Of a stretch of DNA of 64,000 nucleotides, positions 1-7,073 are shown piece by piece. Position 1 is the first letter of the stretch, and each line of letters starts with the position of its first letter. Location: positions 28,499-92,498 of the forward strand of contig NZ_RCVT01000008.1 in assembly GCF_016107325.1 (NCBI RefSeq), read 5' to 3'. This DNA is from Sphingomonas sp. MA1305 (GTDB lineage: Bacteria; Pseudomonadota; Alphaproteobacteria; Sphingomonadales; Sphingomonadaceae). The position numbers and the translations under genes were made by a program. The notes beneath the pieces are model-generated. The model did not search any database, was not told where the DNA came from, and saw only the letters and a list, made by a program, of their open reading frames with translations.

Positions 1-30
1 AGCTGTTAGCGGCGTGACGAGACGGGGCAG

Positions 31-54
31 AGCCGTGGCAGGCGCCACGGCTTT
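31..54 (+). terminator. Rho-independent terminator-like hairpin
   Basis: Perfect 9-bp stem AGCCGTGGC/GCCACGGCT (31-39 and 44-52) with a 4-base loop, followed by TTT. It probably ends a plus-strand transcript that enters from the left of the window. Confidence 0.6.
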
Positions 55-71
55 GTCCTGACAACGTTCGT

Positions 72-299
72 ATGGAGGAGGAGAGCGCCCGTTATCGCTG
101 CGTCGGGGACGACGGCTCTCCGCTGATCGTGGTGGAATACCGTCATGTCGGCCAGCTCGATACCGATGCTGGCCCGCGCCGTTATCCAGGCGCGCGGCGG
201 CTAGCCCTCTCTACGGGGGAGCCGGTCCGGTATATCGATGCTTGCACCTTCGAGGTCATCGATAGCGGGGAGCTGCTTCGCCGACGTGATGGAGGATGA
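72..299 (+). CDS. Small hypothetical protein, 75 aa
   Basis: A short basic and polar protein beginning MEEESARYRC. It has no signal peptide or membrane segment. The internal pattern GPRRYPGARRLALSTGEPV followed by YIDACTFEVI reads like a compact beta-rich domain. I do not recognise a named family, though codon use matches the surrounding GC-rich genes. It follows a terminator and lies tail to tail with the permease chimera on the minus strand. The start at 72 is the first ATG after the hairpin, and no strong Shine-Dalgarno sequence is visible. Function unknown. Confidence 0.5.
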   Translation: MEEESARYRCVGDDGSPLIVVEYRHVGQLDTDAGPRRYPGARRLALSTGEPVRYIDACTFEVIDSGELLRRRDGG

Positions 300-379
300 A
301 GCCTTCGCCGCCCTCAATCGGTTCTCGCGTCGGGCCAGTTCCTCGTGACGGCAAAGTGGAGCTGGATCGGGATCCTCAC

Positions 380-1300
380 TCAAGCGCTAAATCCCTTTTC
401 CAGCCCCGCGATCAGATCGTCCACATGCTCCAGGCCGATTGACAGCCTCAGCAGGGCATCCCTGATCCCCGCGATCCTCCGAGCTTCGATCCCCATGCGC
501 GACGGCACCGACACCGGCCAGCCGTGCGCCGCGAGGATAGCCGGCGCGTCCGCCCCGAGCACCAGCATGCCCAGAGCACCCGTGCCGATCGGTCCCAGCG
601 CCAGCCAGGAGGACGCCGCCATGCTCTCGTGCGGCAGTTTGTGGAGCGCCATGCGCAGGATGAGGATGGCGAGGATGCCGAACGCGACCGGCACCGAATA
701 GGCCCACAGCACATAGGAGGTCGCAAGCGTGACGAGCTGCGCGTGAGGATCGGCCAGATGCGGCGCGAGCAGCCCGCCGCTGGCGCCCGCCACTTCGGCA
801 GCGACGACCGGCAGCAACCATACCGCCGTCATGCCGTCCAGGCTGTGCTCGTGACGGGTGAACATCATGTACGGGATCAGCACGCCACAGGCGAGCGACA
901 TGGCGACGTCGATCCACCACAGGACGTGTGCGACCGGTACGATGCCATTCCCGAACCGTGCGATGCCGAAGGCGAAGCAGCCGTTGATGATCGTCGCGAG
1001 GCCCATCGGGATGGTGCCGATGAACATCGACACGGTGTTATGCCCGAAGATGCGCCGCGCCTCGTGCCCGAACATCACCCAGCGCGCGCCATAAAGGCCG
1101 GCGAACAGCGCGAAGAGTGCGATATTGAAGAACCACAACACCTCGCCGACGGGTTTAAGCGAAGGTCCGATGCCGGGCACCTGCGGCAGCGCGAGGGCAA
1201 GGATGCCCATGCCCATCGTCGCGGCAAACCAGTTGGGCGTGAACTGACGGATCATCTCGCGGGGATGATCGAGCCGGCTGAGCGGCTTGGGTCGGTACAT
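380..1300 (-). pseudogene. TDT-family permease, 5' end displaced by a transposon and 3' end fused to a PLP-enzyme tail
   Basis: Residues 1 to about 268 are a multi-helix inner-membrane permease of the TDT (TehA/Mae1/Ssu1) family, beginning LSRLDHPREMIRQFTPNWF. Family members export tellurite-related anions, C4-dicarboxylates or sulfite. Two events damaged it. First, the element at 1289-3514 separates it from its own first codons (see 3515-3555), so the visible ATG at 1300 lies inside the element's terminal repeat and has no Shine-Dalgarno sequence. Second, after about residue 268 the frame runs into LLRLSIGLEHVDDLIAGLE, the characteristic C-terminus of Cys/Met-metabolism PLP enzymes such as O-acetylhomoserine sulfhydrylase, and the last permease helices are missing. 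The neighbouring LysR and sulfite oxidase genes suggest the ancestral role was sulfite export. Probably non-functional. Confidence 0.75.
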
Positions 1301-1325
1301 AGAACGGACCCAGATATACGTTAAG
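1289..1325 (+). repeat. Left terminal inverted repeat of the Tn3-like element
   Basis: Begins GGGTCGGTACATAGAACGG and ends ACGTTAAG, the inner motif usual for Tn3-family ends. It is one G shorter at the outer end than the right copy. It carries the ATG now used by the permease ORF. Confidence 0.85.
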
Positions 1326-1502
1326 CACCCTCATCTGGGTTCAGGCGGCGCAAATCACCTATTTTTAATACAGTATGGAAGGACCGGCTCTAGGAAACCA
1401 AGTGGAGCCGTTGGATGGCGTGTAGTGGCGCACTGCTACCAGACTGACTTTCGGTTCCCTTCGCGGGTCAGTTGCGTTCGCTCTGCTGCCCCTTTGAAAT
1501 CC

Positions 1503-2531
1503 TCAGACGCCGAAAAACGAACAAGGCATATCAGGACTGAGAAAGGCGAGCGGATTCTCGGGTCCGAGCACATATTCCGGCCATTGCGATGCCAAAGCGA
1601 TCACCGCTTCCTTATCCGAAAAAGCGGCGCGCACGATGCTATTCACCGCGGCCTCGTGGCACTTTTCGATAAGCGCAACGATAGCTTTGGTACCCAGGAC
1701 CGAAGGTATCGTCACGCGAACCTCGCTAGAGAAGCTGTCAAGCAGAACATGGACGAGGTGCGGGTGGAGCGCGCGGGTTCGATCTAGGAATCGTCGGTAG
1801 TCTAGGCCGCGTCCATCCTGCGCGAACAGTCGAATGTCATAAAGGAGACCCGGCTGCCCGGCTTTGAGGGTTGTGACATTGGCCCACGGACGTTGCTGGT
1901 AATGCACGGTCATCCCAACCGGCAGCTCCTTGTTCCGCGTTCCGATTTGTGCCCAACGCTTCTTCTCGAACTCGACGAACGGGAGCGGGTCGAGCGGCAA
2001 AAAGCGCTTAGCCACTGGATTGATCCGCTGCGGCAGGAAGGGCTGGCCGTTGTTGTAACTGGTGCAATATCGCCAAAAGCTCTTGTCCAGATCCCGTAGA
2101 AACTGAAGAATGCGGGCGTAGTCATCAGCATGCCCAGCGCGAAAGTGCGCGACGCGGTTGCGGATTTGCTTAACCTCGCGCAACTTGGCATGCCAAAGAT
2201 CGCGCGGGGGGAAATAGGTTTCGAAGCAGTCCCAATGTGTCTCGATCAATTCGAGCAAGGCGGGCAACTGACTGTAGCTCAGCGCGCTGCTTTCCGCTGT
2301 AGGCATATGGGTAAGCGATGCATCTGCCTGTTGATGGCCCGGCTTCTTTTTCAGATCATCTGCCCAAGAATCGCCGAGCTTCGCTCGAAGCTCGACGTAA
2401 ACCATCGCCCGCAGCCACGTTTCGAACTGCCATAGACGTGAGTAGGTGTTGACGACCCGCACCGGGACATCGCCTATGCTCTCGGGACGGACCTCGCCTG
2501 CTGGCTCGGTTGCTTGCACGCCATTCGTCAT
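1503..2531 (-). CDS. HEPN-domain protein (Swt1-like HEPN), 342 aa
   Basis: Starts at ATG 2531, which has GGGGGA 5 bases upstream and follows the preceding gene's stop by 20 bp; a longer upstream reading is just open frame. Residues about 28-155 form an all-helical region typical of HEPN domains (RLWQFETWLRAMVYVELRA), with the metal-independent RNase motif Rx4H at R124-H129 (RNRVAH). The C-terminal 180 residues have no family I recognise. HEPN proteins of this kind act as RNA-cleaving toxins or as effectors of phage defence. The gene is the downstream member of a two-gene unit that is the only cargo of a transposable element, which fits a defence or toxin-antitoxin role. That role is inferred. 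The catalytic motif looks intact. Confidence 0.65.
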   Translation of the reverse strand: MTNGVQATEPAGEVRPESIGDVPVRVVNTYSRLWQFETWLRAMVYVELRAKLGDSWADDLKKKPGHQQADASLTHMPTAESSALSYSQLPALLELIETHWDCFETYFPPRDLWHAKLREVKQIRNRVAHFRAGHADDYARILQFLRDLDKSFWRYCTSYNNGQPFLPQRINPVAKRFLPLDPLPFVEFEKKRWAQIGTRNKELPVGMTVHYQQRPWANVTTLKAGQPGLLYDIRLFAQDGRGLDYRRFLDRTRALHPHLVHVLLDSFSSEVRVTIPSVLGTKAIVALIEKCHEAAVNSIVRAAFSDKEAVIALASQWPEYVLGPENPLAFLSPDMPCSFFGV

Positions 2532-2551
2532 CAAAATCCCCCGGGCGACCG

Positions 2552-3217
2552 TCAGCGCATTTTCACCGGGCCGAACATCCCCGATTCCACAAGGCTCAGA
2601 TAAATCTTCTTGAGAGCCAGTGCGGTCTCCTGCGTCACGAACAGGGACGATCGACTGCCATGGGGCTCGCCAAGCAGATAGGGGCGCATCGTTTCCCACG
2701 TTTCGGCGCGCTGCGACCAGCGCCAGCAGGGGAGTTCCTGCTCGAGCATCAGAGGCACGGCGAGCGATTTTGGGATGGTGTGGTTGGCTTCCAGACCGCG
2801 GTCCCAATTGCACCGGACGAGGATGGGCTCAGCGTTGTCCATGTAGAACGGACCGTCGAGACGTTCGGCGGAAATCGAGACCCCAGGCGGGCAGACAATT
2901 CGTTGCGCTGAAGCGATCACCTTGTCGCCGTCAACGTAGGGACAGGTGATGAAGCCATGCGCAAAATAGCGCGTATGGTCGAGACCTTCATAGCCCGTGC
3001 GTTCGCTGGGATAGGTTTCCGGATTCCGCCCGTCATGCTGGGCGACCAGCGGGTGCCAGGTGGGATAGCCGTCGACCGGCGGACCGATCTCCTCGACAAT
3101 CGCACGAAGTGCCCCGTCCGACAGCTCGCGCTGTGCTGGCGTGAAATGCCGCGACACAAGGTAGTTGCGCGCCTTCTCATAACCGCTCGCAGCGGCTTCA
3201 TCTGCTCTGAACGCCAT
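2552..3217 (-). CDS. Unknown protein paired with the HEPN gene, 221 aa
   Basis: Begins MAFRADEAAASGYEKARNYL, preceded by AGGAA 5-6 bases before the ATG. It is soluble, with no signal or membrane segment. Notable features are a central GYPTWHPLV motif, a proline- and aromatic-rich core (GFITCPYVDGDKV, ILVRCNWDRGLE) and a helical C-terminus. I do not recognise the family. It is the first gene of the two-gene cargo and sits 20 bp ahead of the HEPN gene, so the two are surely co-transcribed. By analogy with HEPN modules it could be an antitoxin, sensor or inhibitor, but nothing in the sequence proves this. Confidence 0.6.
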   Translation of the reverse strand: MAFRADEAAASGYEKARNYLVSRHFTPAQRELSDGALRAIVEEIGPPVDGYPTWHPLVAQHDGRNPETYPSERTGYEGLDHTRYFAHGFITCPYVDGDKVIASAQRIVCPPGVSISAERLDGPFYMDNAEPILVRCNWDRGLEANHTIPKSLAVPLMLEQELPCWRWSQRAETWETMRPYLLGEPHGSRSSLFVTQETALALKKIYLSLVESGMFGPVKMR

Positions 3218-3331
3218 TTCGATTCCTAATACGGCCTTACTGTGCGCTGAAACGGCAAATTACACATGAGATGTCAATATCGTGCGCGTCTTAGGTATTA
3301 AGCGCGACGGCGACACGTTGCCTCGTGAACA

Positions 3332-3423
3332 TGTCCGACAAACACATGTTTTCGGACAGGGTGCGCTCCGGCCTTGGGTCGTGGTGCCAACAGGACGGCA
3401 GAGTGTGCGACAAATCCTGTCGC
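3332..3423 (+). other. Candidate res (resolution) site of the Tn3-like element
   Basis: Holds two dyads: TGTCCGA/TCGGACA arms at 3332-3338 and 3352-3358, and GCGACA/TGTCGC at 3407-3412 and 3418-3423. Nearby CCGACA and GCGACA half-sites resemble serine-resolvase binding repeats. It lies between the cargo promoter region and the right inverted repeat, a usual place for res. No resolvase gene is present in the element. Confidence 0.4.
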
Positions 3424-3476
3424 TTTGGTCAGCTGTACGGAAACCCGAATCTGGGGGTTTGCCGACACCCGATCGC

Positions 3477-3514
3477 GTTACCGTATATCTGGGTCCGTTC
3501 TATGTGCTGACCCC
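3477..3514 (-). repeat. Right terminal inverted repeat of the Tn3-like element
   Basis: Reverse complement begins GGGGTCAGCACATAGAACGG, 38 bp with outer GGGG at 3511-3514. It shares a 24-base identical core with the left end. Confidence 0.85.
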
Positions 3515-3555
3515 GGCTTGAGGCCGCTGAGAACGGAGTGCGTGTCGGCAGTCAT
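3515..3555 (-). pseudogene. Displaced 5' end of the TDT permease gene
   Basis: Reading leftward from ATG 3555, the codons give MTADTHSVLSGLK and half of the next codon, then hit the element. Joined to the bases left of 1284, the frame continues PLSRLDHPREMIRQF without a break. The ATG overlaps the LysR stop codon (ATGA), so the permease was originally translationally coupled to the regulator. This fragment shows the true start of the gene. Confidence 0.8.
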
Positions 3556-4424
3556 GCGACCTGCTCCTTGACGAGGTTCGTCAGCGCGTCGGCCGCGCGG
3601 GTGCGATAGCGTTCCTTGTGGCGTAGCGCGTGAAAGGCGCGGTCGGGCAACCCAAGCGGCAGCTCGACCAGATCGCCGGCCTTGAGCGCGCGTGCGACGA
3701 CCAATCGCGACAACACAGCGACGCCGGCACCGGCCTCGACCGCGGTACGCACCGCCTCGTTGGACGGCAACGTCATCGCTACCGTCAGCTGGGCCGGATC
3801 GAACCCGCGCGTTCGCAGCACGTCCTCGAAGGTCGAGCGCGTGCCCGAACCCTGCTCGCGGACGATCCAGCGTGCAGCGCGAAGCCAGTCCTCGTCGACG
3901 CGCCCGGCGTCCTCGCGGCCGACCAGCACCATCGGGTCATGCCCGACATTCCAGTGGGCGAGCGCCGGTTCGTCCACCTCGCCCTCGACGAAACCGAGCT
4001 CCGCGGCGCCGCTCAGGACCTGCGCTGCTGCACCTTCGGTGTTGTCGATCGCCAGTTCGACCGCGATCTGCGGGTGGCGTTCGTGGAAGGCGGCGAGCTT
4101 TGCCGGCAACCAGTAGCTCGCGATCGTCTGGCTGGCGACGATCCGCAACGAACCACGGGCAAGCCCGGCATAGTCCGCCAGCATCGTCTCGGCATGCGCT
4201 GCCCGCCCCAGCACCGCGCGCGCTTCCTCCAGAAAGCCTCGGCCTGCTTCGGTCAGCTGGATGCCACGCCCGACGCGGTGAAAAAGAGGAACTCCGTAGC
4301 GCGCTTCGAGGGCCGCGACCGCGCCGGAGGCAGCGGACTGCGTCACGTTCAGCGCCTCCGCTGCTTTGGTGACGTGTTCGCGCTCCGCGGCACCGACGAA
4401 GATTCTGAGCTGCTCCAGGGTCAT
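3552..4424 (-). CDS. LysR-family transcriptional regulator, 290 aa
   Basis: Full-length LysR protein. The N-terminal winged helix-turn-helix (MTLEQLRIFVGAAEREHVTK, then ALNVTQSAASGAVAALE) occupies residues 1-60, and the effector domain with ARGSLRIVASQTIASYWLP starts near residue 90. It resembles the CysB/CysL/YeiE group, which responds to sulfur compounds or small anions. It is transcribed divergently from the sulfite oxidase-like gene and originally overlapped the permease start by 4 bp. This suggests it controls sulfite oxidation and efflux; the ligand is inferred only. A palindrome that could be its operator lies in the divergent intergenic region. Confidence 0.85.
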   Translation of the reverse strand: MTLEQLRIFVGAAEREHVTKAAEALNVTQSAASGAVAALEARYGVPLFHRVGRGIQLTEAGRGFLEEARAVLGRAAHAETMLADYAGLARGSLRIVASQTIASYWLPAKLAAFHERHPQIAVELAIDNTEGAAAQVLSGAAELGFVEGEVDEPALAHWNVGHDPMVLVGREDAGRVDEDWLRAARWIVREQGSGTRSTFEDVLRTRGFDPAQLTVAMTLPSNEAVRTAVEAGAGVAVLSRLVVARALKAGDLVELPLGLPDRAFHALRHKERYRTRAADALTNLVKEQVA

Positions 4425-4473
4425 GCAGCATATATCGCGTACTTAGATCGATACGACCAACCGTTTGATATGG

Positions 4474-4499
4474 TCATTCCAATCTGGATATCGGAATGA
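4474..4499. promoter_or_regulatory. Palindromic candidate LysR operator
   Basis: Perfect inverted repeat TCATTCC/GGAATGA with a 12-base spacer, centred between the divergent lysR and sulfite oxidase-like genes, about 72 bp before the enzyme's start codon. Confidence 0.5.
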
Positions 4500-4570
4500 T
4501 CGGCAGCCTTTCGTCTGCGATGGTCTCGAAGACTTGGAGCGTTAGGCGGGCCTGCGACGTTTGATCGTCC

Positions 4571-5638
4571 ATGACCAATATGATCGCGCGCAATTCCGAT
4601 CCCTACAACGCCGAGCCGACGCCCGGTGCGTTGATCGAGCGGTTCCTGACGCCGCAGGCGCTGTTCTACGTGCGCAGCCACGGGCCAGTGCCGGATCTGC
4701 CCGCCAATCATCGGATCGAGGTGAGCGGGACGGGCATGGCGAGCCGCTCTTTTTCGGTAGAGGAACTGAAAGCTACGTTCCCCACGCGGACGGTGACGGC
4801 AGTTCTCCAGTGCGCCGGCAACCGGCGCACTGACCTCCAGCAGGTCGGAAAAACGTCGGGTGATCCTTGGGATGTCGGCGCGATCGGCAATGCAGAGTGG
4901 ACCGGCGTACGCCTGGCCGATGTGCTCGATGCGGTCGGCGCACCTGATGCTTCCGACCTGTTCGTGGCGTTCACCGGCGCGGACGAGGTGGACGTGGAGG
5001 GCGAGGAAGCCTTGTTCGGGGTATCGATCGCCATGAGCAAGGCGCGGCAGCCCGACGTCCTCCTCGTCTGGGCGATGAACGGCGAGCCGCTGACGCCCGA
5101 ACACGGCGCACCGCTCCGCATGGTGGTGCCGGGCTATGCCGGCGTGCGCAGCGCCAAGTGGCTGACACGGATCGAGGTGCGAGACATGCCTTCCGACGCA
5201 CCGATCCAGGCGCACGACTACAAGCTGTTTCCCGCCGATGTGACGAGCGACACCGTCGACTGGAGCCGGGGTCTGACCATCAATGCCATGCCGCTCAACG
5301 CCGCGATCTGCGTGCCCGGCTCTGGCGAAAGCCTGCCGGCCGGGGAGGTGCGGATCGAGGGCTATGCCATCGCCTATGATCGCCGCGTCTCTCGGGTCGA
5401 AGTGTCGGTAAACGGTGGTCGCGAGTGGCAACAGGCGACGTTCGCCGATGATCCGGAGACGCACTGGGGTTGGCGGCGCTGGACCCTCGACGCCACGCTT
5501 GCCAAAGGTCGCCAGCACCTCGTCGTGCGCGCCTTCGACGGGGCTGGACAGGGACAGCCCGAACGGCCGGACACGATGTGGAACTTCGCCGGCTATCTGT
5601 GCACCGCCTGGCATCACGTCCACGTGCTGGTCGAATGA
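4571..5638 (+). CDS. Sulfite oxidase-family molybdopterin enzyme, 355 aa
   Basis: The oxidoreductase molybdopterin-binding domain covers about residues 20-215, with the expected Mo-coordinating cysteine C81 in AVLQCAGNRR. It is followed by a Mo-co dimerisation (immunoglobulin-like) domain with YAIAYDRRVSRVEVSVNGG near residue 270 and the C-terminal DTMWNFAGYLCTAWHHV. Plant and bacterial relatives oxidise sulfite to sulfate. There is no N-terminal cytochrome b5 or Tat signal, so it is probably cytoplasmic and close to the plant peroxisomal type in architecture. It is divergent from a LysR gene and its stop overlaps the MgtC start. No strong ribosome site was seen, and ATG 4580 is an alternative start. 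Confidence 0.85.
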   Translation: MTNMIARNSDPYNAEPTPGALIERFLTPQALFYVRSHGPVPDLPANHRIEVSGTGMASRSFSVEELKATFPTRTVTAVLQCAGNRRTDLQQVGKTSGDPWDVGAIGNAEWTGVRLADVLDAVGAPDASDLFVAFTGADEVDVEGEEALFGVSIAMSKARQPDVLLVWAMNGEPLTPEHGAPLRMVVPGYAGVRSAKWLTRIEVRDMPSDAPIQAHDYKLFPADVTSDTVDWSRGLTINAMPLNAAICVPGSGESLPAGEVRIEGYAIAYDRRVSRVEVSVNGGREWQQATFADDPETHWGWRRWTLDATLAKGRQHLVVRAFDGAGQGQPERPDTMWNFAGYLCTAWHHVHVLVE

Positions 5639-6147
5639 TCGAAGCGTCAGCGGGATCGGACATCGGCTTCTGGATCGATGCGATCGGGCGGCTGGTGGTT
5701 GCGACCGTGGCCGGGATGGTGCTCGGCTGGGAACGCTCGCGCGAGAACCGGCAGATCATGGGCTTGCGAACGCTGGGTCTGGTCGGTCTGGCGAGCTGCA
5801 TCGCCGTGCAGGCGGTCGTGCATAGTGGCCTGCCAAATGTAAACGCCGACGCCGCAGGGCGGGCGATGCAGGGCATTCTGACAGGCGTCGGTTTCATCGG
5901 TGCCGGCGCGGTGCTGCGGGTCGGCCAGGGTCAGGAAGTGCATGGATTGGCGACCGCCGCGTGCATCTGGGTGACGGCCACGATCGGCGCGGCAGCGGGG
6001 TTGGCAGTGTGGCCGCTCATCATCGGCGGGGTGAGCCTTGCAATGCTCGTCCTGTTCGTCGGTGCGCCGCTGGAACGCCGCATCCGCGAGCGGGCTCGCC
6101 TGACGCCGGCCGAGGCCGACAGGAAGGACGTCGAGCGCAAGCCGTGA
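5635..6147 (+). CDS. MgtC/SapB-family membrane protein, 170 aa
   Basis: Begins at ATG 5635, overlapping the sulfite oxidase-like stop (ATGA). Four or five hydrophobic helices carry the MgtC signature: LGWERSRENRQIMGLRTLGLVGL, then MQGILTGVGFIGAGAVLR and GLATAACIWVTATIGAAAGL. The protein ends in a charged tail without the soluble ACT-like domain of Salmonella MgtC, as in the short SapB forms. MgtC proteins modulate F-ATPase, magnesium and acid stress responses; its role beside a sulfite enzyme is unclear. Translational coupling suggests co-expression. Confidence 0.85.
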   Translation: MIEASAGSDIGFWIDAIGRLVVATVAGMVLGWERSRENRQIMGLRTLGLVGLASCIAVQAVVHSGLPNVNADAAGRAMQGILTGVGFIGAGAVLRVGQGQEVHGLATAACIWVTATIGAAAGLAVWPLIIGGVSLAMLVLFVGAPLERRIRERARLTPAEADRKDVERKP

Positions 6148-6284
6148 TCCCGCTGGATCGCCCGGTGCCTGTCGGCGTCGGGAAGCGGCAAGGTGCAATC
6201 AGGACACCAGCGCCGCATCGGCCTGGCGCCGGACCTCGTCGGCGATCGGATGCGGCTCGGAAGCGGGGCGCTCGCCCACCACTG

Positions 6285-6360
6285 TGGATCGGCGTGCAAA
6301 AGGGACCCCGGTAGCGGGGTGATCGGCGTCGAAAAAGGACCCCTCATCCTGGGGGTCTAG
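6285..6360. mobile_element. Possible IS21-type terminal remnant
   Basis: Contains two spaced imperfect repeats of the kind GGCGTGCAAAAGGGACCCC and GGCGTCGAAAAAGGACCCC, which resemble the multiple terminal repeats of IS21-family elements. No transposase remains. Recognition is from pattern memory only. The rest of 6148-6400 holds nothing I can name. Confidence 0.3.
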
Positions 6361-6400
6361 GCTGCTTGCTTGGCGGTGTGTCAAGCGGCGAGATCGGGAT

Positions 6401-6748
6401 GGGGAACGGTGAGAGAAGGGCCGAAAACGTACGCTAAGAAGTCTTTGGAGAGCAGCGATACAGCCAAGCTCCCGGCCGTATTCGGCAGGTTACGTCAACA
6501 GGCAGCGCAACGCTGTGGAACACCGTCTATCTCGACCAGGCCGTCCGGCACCTGCGCGGCAGCGGCGTCGACGTACCCGACGAACTGCTCGCCCATGTCG
6601 CGCCGCTGGGCTGGGAGCATGTCGGCCTCACCGGCGACTATCTATGGGGTGAGATCGACAAGCCCCGCGGGCGATTCAGGCCGCTCCGCCTTCACCAGCA
6701 GGGTCGCGACGCTTAGCGTACGTTTTCGACCATCCTCTCACCGCCCCC
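6401..6748 (+). mobile_element. Collapsed Tn3-family transposon remnant
   Basis: Both ends survive: 6401-6438 (GGGGAACGGTGAGAGAAGGG, ending ACGCTAAG) and the inverted copy 6712-6748. Between them lies only the last part of a Tn3 transposase. No target duplication is evident (GGGAT versus GATTC). The same 38-bp end recurs at 48420-48457 beside a resolvase gene. Confidence 0.75.
6486..6716 (+). pseudogene. tnpA: Tn3-family transposase C-terminal fragment
   Basis: The frame reads LWNTVYLDQAVRHLRGSG, then ELLAHVAPLGWEHVGLTGDY and a basic tail ending in TAG at 6714. This is the typical last 70 residues of a Tn3 TnpA of about 1000 residues, including the highly conserved PLGWEH.LTGDY block. Everything upstream is deleted up to the left inverted repeat, so no activity is possible. 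The stop codon sits in the right terminal repeat, as in intact family members. Confidence 0.75.
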
Positions 6749-6893
6749 GATTCGAGTCGGCATGCACCAGCTTTGCGTAGCGCTCTGCCATATTCAGGTG
6801 AATTGCTGCAATTGCTGGGTCGGCCGCAGACGCGGCCAGCTCGCGTTCTTGCTGCTCGCGCTTCACGTAATAGTCAGTCGTGGCCTGATCCAT
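6738..6893 (-). CDS. Small helical protein of a three-member paralogous set, 51 aa
   Basis: Starts at ATG 6893 with GGAG 8 bases upstream. The sequence runs MDQATTDYYVKREQQERELA, then AIAAIHLNMAERYAKLV, forming a charged helical hairpin. It resembles the small proteins at 45259-45426 and 46920-47105 (Y-x-x-R/K-x3-E ... A-H-x3-A-x-x-Y). The stop codon and last residues come from the Tn3 right inverted repeat, so its natural C-terminus was trimmed by the transposon. Function unknown; the paralogues flank a Crp/HisKA_2 kinase operon. Confidence 0.5.
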   Translation of the reverse strand: MDQATTDYYVKREQQERELAASAADPAIAAIHLNMAERYAKLVHADSNRGR

Positions 6894-7073
6894 TATCGCA
6901 GCTCCTTGAATCAGCGCCATGCGCCATGTCCCGGTGCGTGCGCCCCCGCTCGCATCCACGACAATAGCACATGATTGTTGCGGAAGCGAGTCGACTCCAA
7001 AACCCTTGGAGCGTGTGTGTTAGCGGTTTGGTATCGATTCGCCGGCTAGGTCCGGGGCGAAGAGGCACGGATC

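Larger units (their letters stand above)
1289..3514. mobile_element. Non-autonomous Tn3-like element carrying a HEPN gene pair
   Basis: The ends are inverted repeats: 1289-1325 matches the reverse complement of 3477-3514, with a 24-base identical core and Tn3-style outer GGG(G)TC. They are flanked by an exact 5-bp duplication, GGCTT, at 1284-1288 and 3515-3519. Deleting the element plus one GGCTT restores a continuous permease reading frame, which fixes the insertion boundaries. Inside are two minus-strand genes and a cluster of resolvase-like dyads next to the right end. There is no transposase or resolvase, so movement would need a helper in trans. Confidence 0.85.

Noticed and set aside
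1297..1325. The repeat at the permease start read as a normal duplicated promoter
   Set aside because: The 5-bp target duplication and the restored permease frame show it is a transposon end.
4421..5623. 400-codon open frame on the minus strand opposite the sulfite oxidase-like gene
   Set aside because: It mirrors the codon structure of the real gene, is rich in Arg/His/Pro and has no domain. A GC-rich antisense shadow.
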